Origin: Sphaeroforma sirkka
Lineage: Eukaryota; Opisthokonta; Ichthyosporea; Ichthyophonida
Assembly: GCA_001586965.3 (NCBI GenBank)
Contig: LUCW03002160.1
Span: forward strand, 1 to 34,694
Length of the DNA: 34,694 bases
Direction: 5' to 3'
Below, piece by piece: positions 1 through 8,788 of the stretch; position 1 is the stretch's first letter, and each line of letters opens with the position of its first letter. The notes under the pieces were generated by a model. That model saw nothing but the letters and a program-made list of their open reading frames with translations, searched no databases and was not told the DNA's origin. A program made the translations under genes and the position numbers.

Positions 1-576
1 AAAGACGTGATAACATAATTCTGCCACTGTTTGTGAACGTTTGTTCGGTATTGCATAAAGCAAGTTATAGCCCGAAGCCACACATAAGAAATGACAGATA
101 TATACATCGCCAGTATGCTTGGATCGCGGGAGTTTAACCAAATCGACTATGACTCGGCGCATCGGTTGGTCTTCTGTCACACTTTTAGGGGTGCCCAACC
201 GTATCGCTTGATCTGGTTCTTTTCACAATCAGTAAAGCGTCGGTATACTTCACGTATGGTTTCTTTCAGCGCCGGGTGATCAAGCCCTGCACGAATAGCC
301 ATTTTATAAGTATGCTCATATGCTCGATGCGTTAAATTATGTATAATTTTAACTCCACTGTCGAGCTCTTCTAAGTCAGTCAGATTCTGTGTAACGCTGG
401 CTGGATGAACCATAGTTCTGTTGGAAAGGGCAACCTCAGTATCAGAGAGGGTAGAGTCCTGAGATACATAATTGACAACATTGGATTGTTAAAGTATCTT
501 CTTCAGTTGTTTTCGCAACTCCTGGCTGTTCTTTAAGCAGCGCTATAAGTAGTTGAGTGCGAGCTTCAGGTTCTCT
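1..576 (-). pseudogene. pol: Copy B, 3' pol fragment: integrase N-terminal zinc-binding domain and start of core
   Basis: This is the distal piece of copy B, read on the minus strand from 576 down to the window edge. It matches, inverted, copy A 5830-6410 and copy C around 19690-20270 at high identity. The clearest open stretch (413-177) carries the HHCC-type integrase zinc region: two histidines around HRAYEHTYK, then a C-x2-C position. The first cysteine is F here (RRFTDCEK, against RRCTDCEK in copy A), so the zinc site is damaged. The end at 576 is the exact insertion point of copy A; the continuation of B resumes at 8239. A run of A near 190 is 4 long, against 6 in copy A and 7 in copy C, which shifts the frame into the catalytic core. 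The rest of the integrase and the 3' LTR of B lie off the left edge. Confidence 0.85.
573..576. repeat. Target-site duplication of copy A, left (CTCT)
   Basis: CTCT immediately left of the 5' LTR of copy A is repeated at 8239-8242 immediately right of its 3' LTR. The uninterrupted sequence in copies A and C (GGTTCTCTTA) has CTCT once, so this is a 4-bp duplication made at integration. Confidence 0.9.
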
Positions 577-900
577 TGTAGAAATACGGCCTCCGGTCAG
601 TCTAAAATATCAAGATCAATTGAGATAATACATTGGTTTTATTTGTATTTTAAATAATTTAATACAAGCTCTTTTTCCAATATTTCCAAAGTGTTCTAAA
701 TTCACTTTGATGGCTCCAATAGCCTGAGTATTTGGTATGACTAATCTACTTGGACCTATTTGAGACATTAGTAGATGTAGTATATTATAAACTAAATTTT
801 ATAATCTCCGAACTACTACTTATAGATTTTGGTCCTCCCGCCAATCTCCAAAATCCAATAAGTCTTTTTTTTTTTTTGACCTTTTCTTCAGATGGAACTT

Positions 901-910
901 TATATATATC
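901..910 (+). promoter_or_regulatory. TATA-like box in the 5' LTR of copy A
   Basis: TATATATATC lies about 100 bp upstream of the AATAAA signal in the LTR. The corresponding site in some other LTR copies reads TTTATATC. Placement is as expected for an LTR promoter, but the assignment rests on motif and position only. Confidence 0.5.
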
Positions 911-1002
911 AGCTAATGTATTAACGTGACTTACGTTATTATGTCTATTTACAAATTAGGCAAGTGGTCATGAACACTTAGTACTTCTAGTGAAAATTAT
1001 TC

Positions 1003-1008
1003 AATAAA
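1003..1008 (+). promoter_or_regulatory. Polyadenylation signal in the LTR of copy A
   Basis: AATAAA downstream of the TATA-like run, conserved in the other LTR copies. In the 3' LTR the same site would direct 3'-end formation of the genomic RNA. Confidence 0.5.
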
Positions 1009-1250
1009 GAACAGCTAGAGGTACGCCCTGTGTGATCGAGGATATTTAGGCTCTTAACAAGAGGCAGTCCCGATCATTCTTACACAAGCTACCACTGCTA
1101 AATCCTAACTGACTAAATTGTATTTTAGTTTAATATAGTTTGAAACCTAGTAATTTCCATCGAAGTTTACATATTTTTCAGTTAAATAGTAGTTACAGTA
1201 GTGTACTGCTTCTAGACTGTCTGACATCGATTTTCTATCCAGCAAATACT

Positions 1251-3292
1251 ATGGCTAAGGGTACTTCTAAAGGCAAGGGAGCCGCTAGCTCTAAGCCTGC
1301 TAAGCCTGCCGAGGTTCCTGAGATCCCTGTGGAAACACCTAGCCTGTCTGGAGTTGAGCCTGCCGAGGATACTGTTGCGGAAGCCAATTCTGAGGTTGGT
1401 ACAGAGGATAATTCTGAGGATGACTCGTCGGATCCTAAAGCCTTGGAAGAAGAGGTATCTACTACCGCGGAAAGGCTCGCCAGCGTCCGTGTATCACCTA
1501 GGAGTGAAGCTCAGGACCCCAGCTTGCCCCCCCTGACCACGTGCCGTCAAATATTGGGGATAAACGTCGAAAGGCTGGAAAATTCGTGGATACGAATGTC
1601 GGGGCATTATAACTCCACATCTAAAGGACACTCCAGCACAAATCCGGAGTGAAAAGGAAGTATTGGACCTGTCCGAAAATTTCGGTTTCGCCATCGATGG
1701 AGAAGCCATTCCATTCAGCTCAAATCTTGGGGCCGAAGCTGAGGACGCCATAACTCGACAACGAGTGGATGGATCCTCTCAATCTCGACGCCAATTGAAC
1801 CGCACTGAAGCGCTCTTGAAGGAGCTAGCGGCAGCAGCAGTTGTGGACCCTCTATCGTGTCCCACGTGGCTGATATTCTTCCTATACCGAAGAAGAAGAA
1901 AATTCCGGGCCGAGTTTCTAACCCGAGACCTACTGGTTTACCAGCCAGTACGTGTACCAATAAGCCAGTTACCACTGGTGAGAGAGTAAATATTTCAAAA
2001 AAATTTTATCTCTATAGCTCTGATGCTACCATTGACCATCCTCTTGACAAACCTAACCCTGTCAGAGGATATGATCGCATGGAACTCGATGAGGCTTACC
2101 ATCCTAGTAATATCGACCCTCATTTACCAACTAACCCTGGTAATCACGATTTTGGCAATCGCTACACCAGTACCTCGTTAGAGAGTTCCCGCTCTAATCC
2201 TGAGGATGAGGAAGTGAGAACCAGACATACTCGTCTCAGGCTATTACGCTCTAGTATGCAAGTCCTTGAAGACCGTCTATTGAATGACTCTGACCTTGAC
2301 GATAGGAAAGCGGATAACATTCGCTATCTAATCGATAACAAGAGAAAGGAAATAGACACCATCTTGGCACTAGCAGCCCGTAGCACTGAGCATGAGCCTC
2401 GTGAACACTTAGAACCAAGCTTTATAAAGCAGCTAGGTAACGCGCAGGCTGAGGTCGATTTCTCTACTAATGAGAGTACAGTGGAGACACTGAAGGCCTT
2501 CGACCAACTTAAGGAGTCTGCCAGCCTTAGGGATAAGCAGATGATGAATGCCTTCATTCATTTCTGTGAGCCAGGTGAATGGCGAACTATCTTGAAAAGC
2601 TCATGAGCCCAACTGGAAAGCCCTACCCTGGCACCAGTTGCGTGATAATATACTTAACACCTTTTCTGAAGATGCACGTGACCGTGAACTTCTAGAGTCT
2701 CGCAAGTTCTTTGCGAACGATACCACTATTCGAGGTGCTCTAGCTCATATGACACATATGAATACTCGGATGGGTGGTCGTACCTATACTGGCGAATATT
2801 TATTAATTTGTCAGATGATGGAGACTCTGGGAGCTAACCTCTTTAAGAAAGTCAATGATGACATCATCGCCTATGGTGATTTGCGATCTATGCCTTGGTC
2901 TGTCTTTGAGAAGATAGTACACAAGCATACCAATTCCTCTACTAGAGTACTTAGTACCACGAGCTACACCCAGCCCACTAAGCGAAACGCAGTAGAGACT
3001 AATACTGCGCGTAGTACTAAGAAACCTCGCACTACTACTGGAGGGGGGGGTACTGGCTCTACTTCTACCGAACCGAAAGGTGATAAGAAGGTGAGAGCGC
3101 CTTGCAAGAAGTGTGGTTACAACCTCACAAAACGTAATGGCAAGTGGAATGGTAGACACGACCCTGTTAAAGTGTGCACCAGGCAAGCCAGATTTTGGAC
3201 ACTATATGAAAGAGTGTGCTACTTGCAAGGGTACTAACGGTTGGCACAAAGAGGATTGCAAGGACTTACCAGACGTCCAAGTTAAGCACTGA
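1251..3292 (+). pseudogene. gag: Copy A gag (capsid and zinc-knuckle protein), frameshifted
   Basis: The structural protein of the element. The start chosen is ATG 1251 (MAKGTSKGKG), because upstream open sequence lies in or next to the LTR; copy B uses the same ATG. The N-terminus is low complexity, first Ala/Lys/Pro rich and then acidic. A helical, charged middle (about 2100-3000) is the probable capsid. A C-terminal region follows with a basic stretch (RSTKKPRTT) and a cysteine/histidine array beginning CKKCGYN. Compared with B and C the frame is broken by +2 in the C-run at 1527-1533, -1 near 1604, -1 at 1848-1850, +1 near 2597 and +1 at 3169-3171. I saw no nonsense substitution. The stop is TGA 3290-3292, with pol following in the same frame. 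Confidence 0.85.
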
Positions 3293-3304
3293 CAGTACCA
3301 TATG
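3290..3304 (+). promoter_or_regulatory. gag UGA / pol AUG junction, candidate stop-codon readthrough site
   Basis: gag ends CAC-TGA-CAG and an ATG for pol follows 9 nt after the stop in the same reading frame. Copies B (9656-9642) and C (23812-23798) keep the same stop, the same C after the stop and the same 9-nt spacing, although the bases between differ in C. UGA followed by C is a leaky context in many eukaryotes, and murine gammaretroviruses join gag and pol by readthrough of an in-frame stop. Readthrough or reinitiation is inferred; nothing here proves it. Confidence 0.45.
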
Positions 3305-4265
3305 TGCGCACTAGAGCAAGATTATGAGAAAATGTTCAATAAAATCTATACCAAAGGAGATGAACGTATCTTTCAAACAGTTTTCGTAAATGGAGAAAAA
3401 AGTTATGGCACTATTTGATCCAGGGGCTGAAGTCTCTGCTATCTCACGCCGAGTAGCCTACGCTACAGATATGGCTGTCCATAACGAAACAACTGATTTA
3501 ATCTTGGGAAATGGCAAAGTTACTACTTGCGAACAAGCCATTTACTATGCACACTTAATGCTGTCAGATAGAAGAGAAGTGAAGACTCACCTAATCGTTA
3601 CTGACATGTCTCAGAAATACGATTTAATTATAGGTATGACTGATCTTCTCAGTTTAGGTATAACACTCACTGGTCTGCCTAATGGGCTGGACCCGAATAA
3701 AGATCAGTCAGATGATAATATGTTAAAGATACCTAAACCTCCGGAAGGTGAAGCAAAGGATATGATTCCGCACTTTACCGATATAATTATGGACTTAATT
3801 ATACAAAACAGGAAGATTGCAATAACTGACTGGTGTATGTTTAAGTTCTCTAATGGGTACGTTAGACTTGACTTAACAAACGTCGACTTCTCTAAGTTAA
3901 AGTGTCCTTCACATAACTACGTGAGTTGGAGACACAAAGACGTTGTCAAAACCCAAATCGAAGATTGGTTAAAACAGGGTCTAATTGAAATCAATTATGA
4001 TGCAACCCCAGTTAACTTAGCTCTCTTAGCGGTCGATCAATATAAATCTGATGGAACGTTTAGTAAAACAAGAGTAGTACTAGACCTGTCGCCAATCAAC
4101 AAACTAATTCCGCAACATAGTTTTCCCTTACCTAAGATAAGCGAGATACTACGCAAAATGGAGGGTGCGACTATCTTTTCCAAGATAGACTTAAAAGCTG
4201 CATTCCATCAACTACAGATATATGAGCCTCATAGGAAATACTTTTTCCTTTACTTGGCAAGGTAA
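3302..4265 (+). pseudogene. pol: Copy A pol part 1: aspartic protease and N-terminal half of reverse transcriptase
   Basis: After ATG 3302, about 30 codons lead to an A-run (3396-3401) where the frame shifts; the protease then reads from about 3390. The retropepsin active site is LFDPGAEVSAIS, with DPG in place of the usual DTG/DSG, and a second strand-loop region LIVTDMSQKYDLIIGMTDL follows. The RT begins with the fingers region and includes motif A, IFSKIDLKAAFHQL, with its catalytic aspartate. The frame ends early at a T-run (4242-4246) that has one more T than copy B; RT continues in another frame from about 4240. The A-run before the protease is 6 long here and 7 in B; 5 would keep the frame. 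Confidence 0.85.
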
Positions 4266-5787
4266 GAAGTACCAGTTTAAAGGTGCACCTGAAGGCTTAC
4301 ACATGTTACCTTCTTTCTTCCAACAAGTTATGATGGAACTATTTGCGGACCTGTCGTATAACGTATCAGTCTATTTAGATGATATAGTTATCTTTACAAA
4401 GACAGCACATGAACATGCTAAACTCGTTAAAGAAGTCTTAAAGCGACTTAATCATGCTAAACTTAAGATTAACGAAGACAAGTGTTCTTTTGCTAAAGAT
4501 ACTATACACTTACTTGGCTACAAAGTATCTGCAGCAGGGGTAGAAATTGATCCTGGCAAGAAACAGTTTCTGTTGGATTTATCAACACCAATTACTGGAA
4601 GAGATGTGAACTCTGTGTGTGGGTTTGTTAACTTCTTCTCGGATTCGGTACCGCATCTTTCTCATTACTTAAAGCCTTTCAGTCACCTACGGCTGCACAA
4701 AGGACCTTTGGGAAAGCTTTGGACTAAAGAATGTGATGATGCATTTAAACTAGTCAAAAGTAAAGTAATGGACGCACCCATCATGCAGTACCCTGTGGAT
4801 GGTGTCCCATTCCAAGTAGCAACCGACGCTTCAGATCGAGCGGTAGGTGGAGTGCTTTATCAAACGATAAATGGTAAACCGCGCTACATACAATTCTTTA
4901 GCAAGAGTTATAATAAGAGTCAACGGAATTACCCTACCGTTAAACAAGAGCTCCTTGCTATAGTTACTGCGCTAAGACAGTTTAAAGACTACCTTTATGG
5001 AAGTTACTTTACTGTCGCCTGTGATCAAAAGTCTTTAACATACTTAAAAGATATGAACCCTGATTCACAGTTGGTGAGCCGCTGGCATGACATTATTGCC
5101 AAGTTCGCTTTTAATATAACACACATTCCAGGAATACATAACCATCTTCCTGACATGCTCTCTCGACTTGTGCCCGACTACCAGAAAACAGTCAAAGAGT
5201 TATTAGCAACCGATTGGATGCTAAATAAGAAATGGTTTAACCTCGCTCAATCACGATGGGGTCCATTTACTGTTGATATGTTCGCCGCAGAACATAACAA
5301 ACAGGTTTCTGAATATAGGTCGTTGACTCATCCTAAAGGTGATGCATTTCAGCTTGAATTATCAAAGCATAATGCGTGGGCTAACCCACCTTGTCAACTT
5401 ATCGCACAGTTGTTAAATTATGTTAATATTACTAAATCTACCATTACGCTGTGTTGTCCCTTACGTAACTCCGACCCATGGATACGTGATTTAATTAATA
5501 TGATTCAAGACGAACATATTTATGTCGACCGTGAAACCGACACGTTCTTGTATCAGGGATCCTATTCTATTAAGAAGACGCCTTGGAAACACACCATTGT
5601 TTGTCGCATCGGTCCTGCAGGTACCACTAAGTGGAAACCCTCAACCGAATTCTTAGCTAAACTAGAGGAGTCTAAAGAGTTTGAACAAAAGCTCAAGACT
5701 CGTACAACACATGCACCCAACAAGATTGCAGTCGAGGTAATGCCGATTGAAACGGCATTAGATCGTAAAAAACATGGAACTAGCTAA
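4222..5787 (+). pseudogene. pol: Copy A pol part 2: RT palm, RNase H and Dam-methylase-like domain
   Basis: Open for 521 codons. RT motif C is VYLDDIVIF with the catalytic YLDD at 4372-4383, followed by thumb and connection (HLLGYKVSAAGVEI). RNase H has its acidic residues in TDASD, QELLAIV, CDQKSL and HIPGIHN...DMLSR. After RNase H comes a segment not standard for Ty3/gypsy pol: RWGPFTVDMFAAEHN, then YRS, GDAFQL and WANPPC. This follows the D-x-F-A...N...DA...NPP[YFW] pattern of phage Dam-type N6-adenine methylases and of the methylase-like domain of DIRS elements. The NPPW of copy C is NPPC here (5383-5394). A charged linker leads towards integrase. The frame is lost at an A-run, 5767-5772, one longer than in B. 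Confidence 0.85.
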
Positions 5788-6258
5788 GGCCATGGATCAA
5801 AGACTCAAAACTCTAAGAGAACCTGAAGCTCGCACTCAGCTACTTAAAGCGCTGCTTAAAGAACAGCCAGGAGTTGCGAAACAACTGAAGAAGATACTTC
5901 AACAATCCAATGTTGTCAATTATGTATCTCAGGACTCTACCCTCCTGATACTGAGGTTGCCCTTTCCAACAGGACTATGGTTCATCCAGCCAGCGTTACG
6001 CAGAATCTGACTGACTTAGAGGAGCTCGAAAGTAGAGTTAAAATTATACATAATTTAACGCATCGAGCATATGAGCATACTTATAAAATGGCTATTCGTG
6101 CAGGGCTTGATCACCCGGCGCTGAAAGAAACCATACGTGAAGTATACCGACGCTGTACTGATTGTGAAAAGAACCAGATCAAGCGATACGGTTGGGCACC
6201 CCTAAAAAAGTGTGACAGAAGACCAACCGATGCGCCGAGTCATAGTCGATTTGGTTAA
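5774..6258 (+). pseudogene. pol: Copy A integrase N-terminal region (HHCC zinc domain), two frames
   Basis: Two overlapping open stretches (5774-6010 and 5977-6258) form the linker and zinc domain. The second has HRAYEHTYKM followed by RRCTDCEKNQ, the paired histidines and C-x2-C of retroelement integrases. The break between them is a 1-base loss near 5942 relative to copy B. The next break is the A-run 6204-6209, which is 6 long; B has 4 and C has 7, and none of the three keeps zinc domain and core in one frame. Confidence 0.8.
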
Positions 6259-6986
6259 ACTCCCGCGATCCAAGCATACTGGCGATGTATATATCTGTCA
6301 TTTCTTATGTGTGGCTTCGGGCTATAACTTGCTTTATGCAATACCGAACAAACGTCCACAAACAGTGGCAGAATTATGTTATCACGTCTTTAATGACTTC
6401 GGTTTCCCGAGTACTATGTTCTGATAACGGTAGTGAGTTTTGTACCGACGTAATGGAGGCACTTATACTCGTATCAGGCAGAACCCATAGGCGTGGTGTT
6501 CCTTACAAACCTCAAACGCAGGGTGCAAATGAGACACGTCATAGAGAACTTAAGAAACTCTTGCGTACCGCACTAGACGACGTTGAGGATATGTGGCCTT
6601 ATCATTTGAAATGGGTTCAGACTCAAATGAATAACTGCATGAATCCTCAAACTGGAACACTCCCGTTTCACTATTTCTATGGCCGCTATATTGAATTACA
6701 AGCAACGTTTGATAAAACTGCACCCGAGAAACACGCTACCCCGTGGCTACAAAAGATCGAGCATATGCAGAACGTTGTTTACCCCTGTTTACTCGAGCAC
6801 AAGAATCGCGTCCTACTTAAAGCGTATGACCGATGGAATAACACTATGAACATTGTTCAGTTCAAAGTCGGCGATTACGTTAACATTATAAATCGAAACG
6901 CCAACGTTACCGAACTCTCTTCTAAGACGATAGGACCTTTTGTTATTTCCTACCATGATGAGAGAAGAGTGATACTTACGAAGTGA
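6212..6986 (+). pseudogene. pol: Copy A integrase catalytic core (DDE) and GPY/F-like module
   Basis: The core has the three catalytic acids: D in VIVDLVKLP (6248-6250), D in LCSDNGSEF (6423-6425) and E in GANETRHRELKK (6531-6533). A 2-base loss near 6410, relative to copy C, splits the core into two frames (6212-6424 and 6285-6986). Beyond the core, FKVGDYVNI and then KTIGPFVIS resemble the GPY/F module found in Ty3/gypsy integrases. The stop at 6984-6986 is caused by another shift; the tail continues in the next frame with no gap. Confidence 0.85.
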
Positions 6987-7516
6987 ATAACATTGATGGT
7001 ACTAGCGCAACCAATCTAGGCACTCACCGTATCCCTACCTCCGAACTCTCATTCGCTCGCTCATTTGATTCTGATATACCAGTTATGGAGTCACAAGTCA
7101 AAGATATAATTGATAAAACATCCGAAGACGGTTACACTTACTACAAGACCCGTTTCATGGATGGGACAGTAGCTTGGCTAACCTCCGATGCATTTCGTGA
7201 ATCTCGCGACTTTCTTCGTATCTTTAATAAGAAATGGAATAAGCGTTTACATAAGAACACACGAGATAAACGAAAAGGGTTTCCTCAGGTGACTACAAAC
7301 CCTGACGGATCTGAAATTCCCTATTTGCCACCTACTTCCTACGTGAATAAACTTTCTGATCTGCTTACCAACAGTGCAGAAAATTGTTCAAACTTACTTA
7401 CTAATGAAGAACAGCCTTTGGCTAATACCTTACCAAATAATAAACGTAAGGCGCCTACATCGGAAATGGTTACTGGACCAAATACTAAACGACATAGAGT
7501 ACAACATGAGTCTTGA
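6983..7516 (+). CDS. pol: Copy A integrase C-terminal tail: chromodomain-like segment and basic nuclear-localisation-like end
   Basis: An open 177-codon stretch in line with the end of the integrase but one frame away; it has no ATG of its own at the start, so it is best read as the displaced tail. About residues 38-87 (VKDIIDKTSEDGYTYYKTRF, then DGTVAWLTSDAF) follow the chromodomain layout: a V-x-x-I strand, Y-x-x-x-F in place of YLVKW, and a W before a helix. The end has two basic clusters, KRK and KRHR, about 11 residues apart, like a bipartite nuclear signal. Copy C keeps the same segment (18698-19195 and 18438-18550). A chromodomain would direct integration towards modified histones. The match is weak and rests on pattern only. 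Confidence 0.6.
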   Translation: MNNIDGTSATNLGTHRIPTSELSFARSFDSDIPVMESQVKDIIDKTSEDGYTYYKTRFMDGTVAWLTSDAFRESRDFLRIFNKKWNKRLHKNTRDKRKGFPQVTTNPDGSEIPYLPPTSYVNKLSDLLTNSAENCSNLLTNEEQPLANTLPNNKRKAPTSEMVTGPNTKRHRVQHES

Positions 7517-7557
7517 ACTCGTACATATAGGCACATACTTACTCGATAAGTCATGAC

Positions 7558-7583
7558 CGAAACCGTTTTTACTTTGGTTTTCG
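7558..7583 (+). other. Conserved imperfect hairpin in the 3' untranslated part of copy A
   Basis: CGAAACC (7558-7564) can pair, with one bulge, with GGTTTTCG (7576-7583) across a T-rich loop. The same sequence is kept in copy C (about 18370-18396), in a stretch downstream of the last codon and upstream of the 3' LTR. It could be an RNA structure of the genomic transcript; its role is unknown. Confidence 0.35.
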
Positions 7584-7643
7584 CTTTACCAACTAGATCG
7601 TATCTTAACGTACGTTCGTAGTTCTAAAAGCTACTGGGGGCTA

Positions 7644-8238
7644 TGTAGAAATACGGCCTCCGGTCAGTCTAAAATATCAAGATCAATTGAGATAATACAT
7701 TGGTTTTTATTTGTATTTTAAATAATTTAGTACAAGCTCTTTTTCCAATATTTCCAAAGTGTTCTAAATTCACTTTGATGGCTCCAATAGCCTGAGTATT
7801 TGGTATGACTCATCTACTTGGACCTATTTGAGACATTAGTAGATGTAGGATATTATAAACTAAATTTTATAATCTCCGAACTACTACTTATAGATTTTGG
7901 TCCTCCCGCCAATCTCCAAAATCCAATAAGTCTTTTTCTTTTTTTAACTTTTCTTCAGATGGAACTTTATATATATCAGCTAATGTATTAACGTGACTTA
8001 CGTTATTATGTCTATTTACAAATTAGGCAAGTGGTCATGAACACTTAGTACTTCTAGTGAAAATTATTCAATAAAGAACAGCTAGAGGTACGCCCTGTGT
8101 GATCGAGGATATTTAGGCTCTTAACAAGAGGTAGTCCCGATCATTCTTACACAAGCTACCACTGCTAAATCCTAACTGACTAAATTGTATTTTAGTTTAA
8201 TATAGTTTGAAACCTAGTAATTTCCATCGAAGTTTACA
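7644..8238 (+). repeat. 3' LTR of copy A
   Basis: 595 bp, TG...CA, same length as the 5' LTR and different from it at only about six to eight positions by eye (for example AATTTAGTAC against AATTTAATAC, and AGGTAGTCCC against AGGCAGTCCC). It is followed directly by CTCT and the resumed sequence of copy B. Confidence 0.95.
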
Positions 8239-8788
8239 CTCTTAGAGTTTTGAGTCTTTGATCCATGGCCTTAGCTTGTTCCATGTTTTTACGATCTAAT
8301 GCCGTTTCAATCGGCATTACCTCGACTGCAATCTTGTTGGGTGCATGTGCAGTAATTGGTGTTGATAAATCCAACAGAAACTGTTTCTTGCCAGGATCAA
8401 TTTCTACCCCTGCTGCAGATACTTTGTAGCCAAGTAAGTGTATAGTATCTTTAGCAAAAGAACACTTGTCTTCGTTAATCTTAAGTTTAGCATGATTAAG
8501 TCGCTTTAAGACTTCTTTAACGAGTTTAGCATGTTCATGTGCTGTCTTTGTAAAGATAACTATATCATCTAAATAGACTGATACGTTGTACGACAGGTCC
8601 GCAAATAGTTCCATCATAACTTGTTGGAAGAAAGAAGGTAACATGTGTAAGCCTTCAGGTGCACCTTTAAACTGGTACTTCTTACCTTGCCAAGTAAAGG
8701 AAAAGTATTTCCTATGAGGCTCATATATCTGTAGTTGATGGAATGCAGCTTTTAAGTCTATCTTGGAAAAGATAGTCGCACCCTCCAT
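8239..8788 (-). pseudogene. pol: Copy B pol part 2: RT palm fused in frame to the pre-integrase linker
   Basis: Starts at MEGATIFSKIDLKAAF (RT motif A) and runs through VYLDDIVIF (motif C) and the thumb. At 8349/8350 it jumps from STPIT to AHAPNKIAVEV. In copy A these points are 1110 bp apart, so B carries a clean in-frame deletion of the connection, RNase H and methylase-like domains. The open frame continues through the junction to the insertion point of copy A at 8239, and its last codons read into the LTR of A. The T-run that breaks RT in copy A is one shorter here and the frame is intact. Confidence 0.85.

Larger units (their letters stand above)
577..1171 (+). repeat. 5' LTR of copy A
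   Basis: 595 bp with TG...CA ends, matching 7644-8238, 11772-12366 (inverted) and 22454-23048 with few differences. A TATA-like run (901-910) and an AATAAA signal (1003-1008) give the expected order of promoter then polyadenylation signal, so the U3-R boundary should lie between them. A T-rich run near 866-878 varies in length between LTR copies. Confidence 0.95.
577..8238 (+). mobile_element. Copy A: full-length Ty3/gypsy-type LTR retrotransposon inserted in copy B
   Basis: A 7662-bp element bounded by two 595-bp LTRs starting TGTAGAAATACGG and ending GAAGTTTACA. The domain order is gag, protease, RT, RNase H, Dam-methylase-like domain, integrase, chromodomain-like tail; integrase after RNase H places it with Ty3/gypsy rather than copia. 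The 4-bp target duplication CTCT (573-576 and 8239-8242) splits the integrase gene of copy B, whose sequence is continuous when A is removed. By eye the LTRs differ at only a handful of positions, so insertion is recent, yet about a dozen small indels break the coding frames. Just after the 5' LTR there is no TGG-starting primer-binding site, and before the 3' LTR only a short purine run (GGGGG) stands in for a polypurine tract. Confidence 0.95.

Noticed and set aside
6195..6215. Canonical -1 programmed frameshift at A-AAA-AAG in copy A
   Set aside because: The heptamer is in the right phase, but a -1 shift leads at once to GTG-TGA; the integrase core needs +1, and run length differs in each copy.
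7339..7554. Minus-strand frame over the end of copy A, also seen at 18400-18585 over copy C
   Set aside because: It is the antisense of the conserved integrase tail, and its conservation follows from the sense strand.
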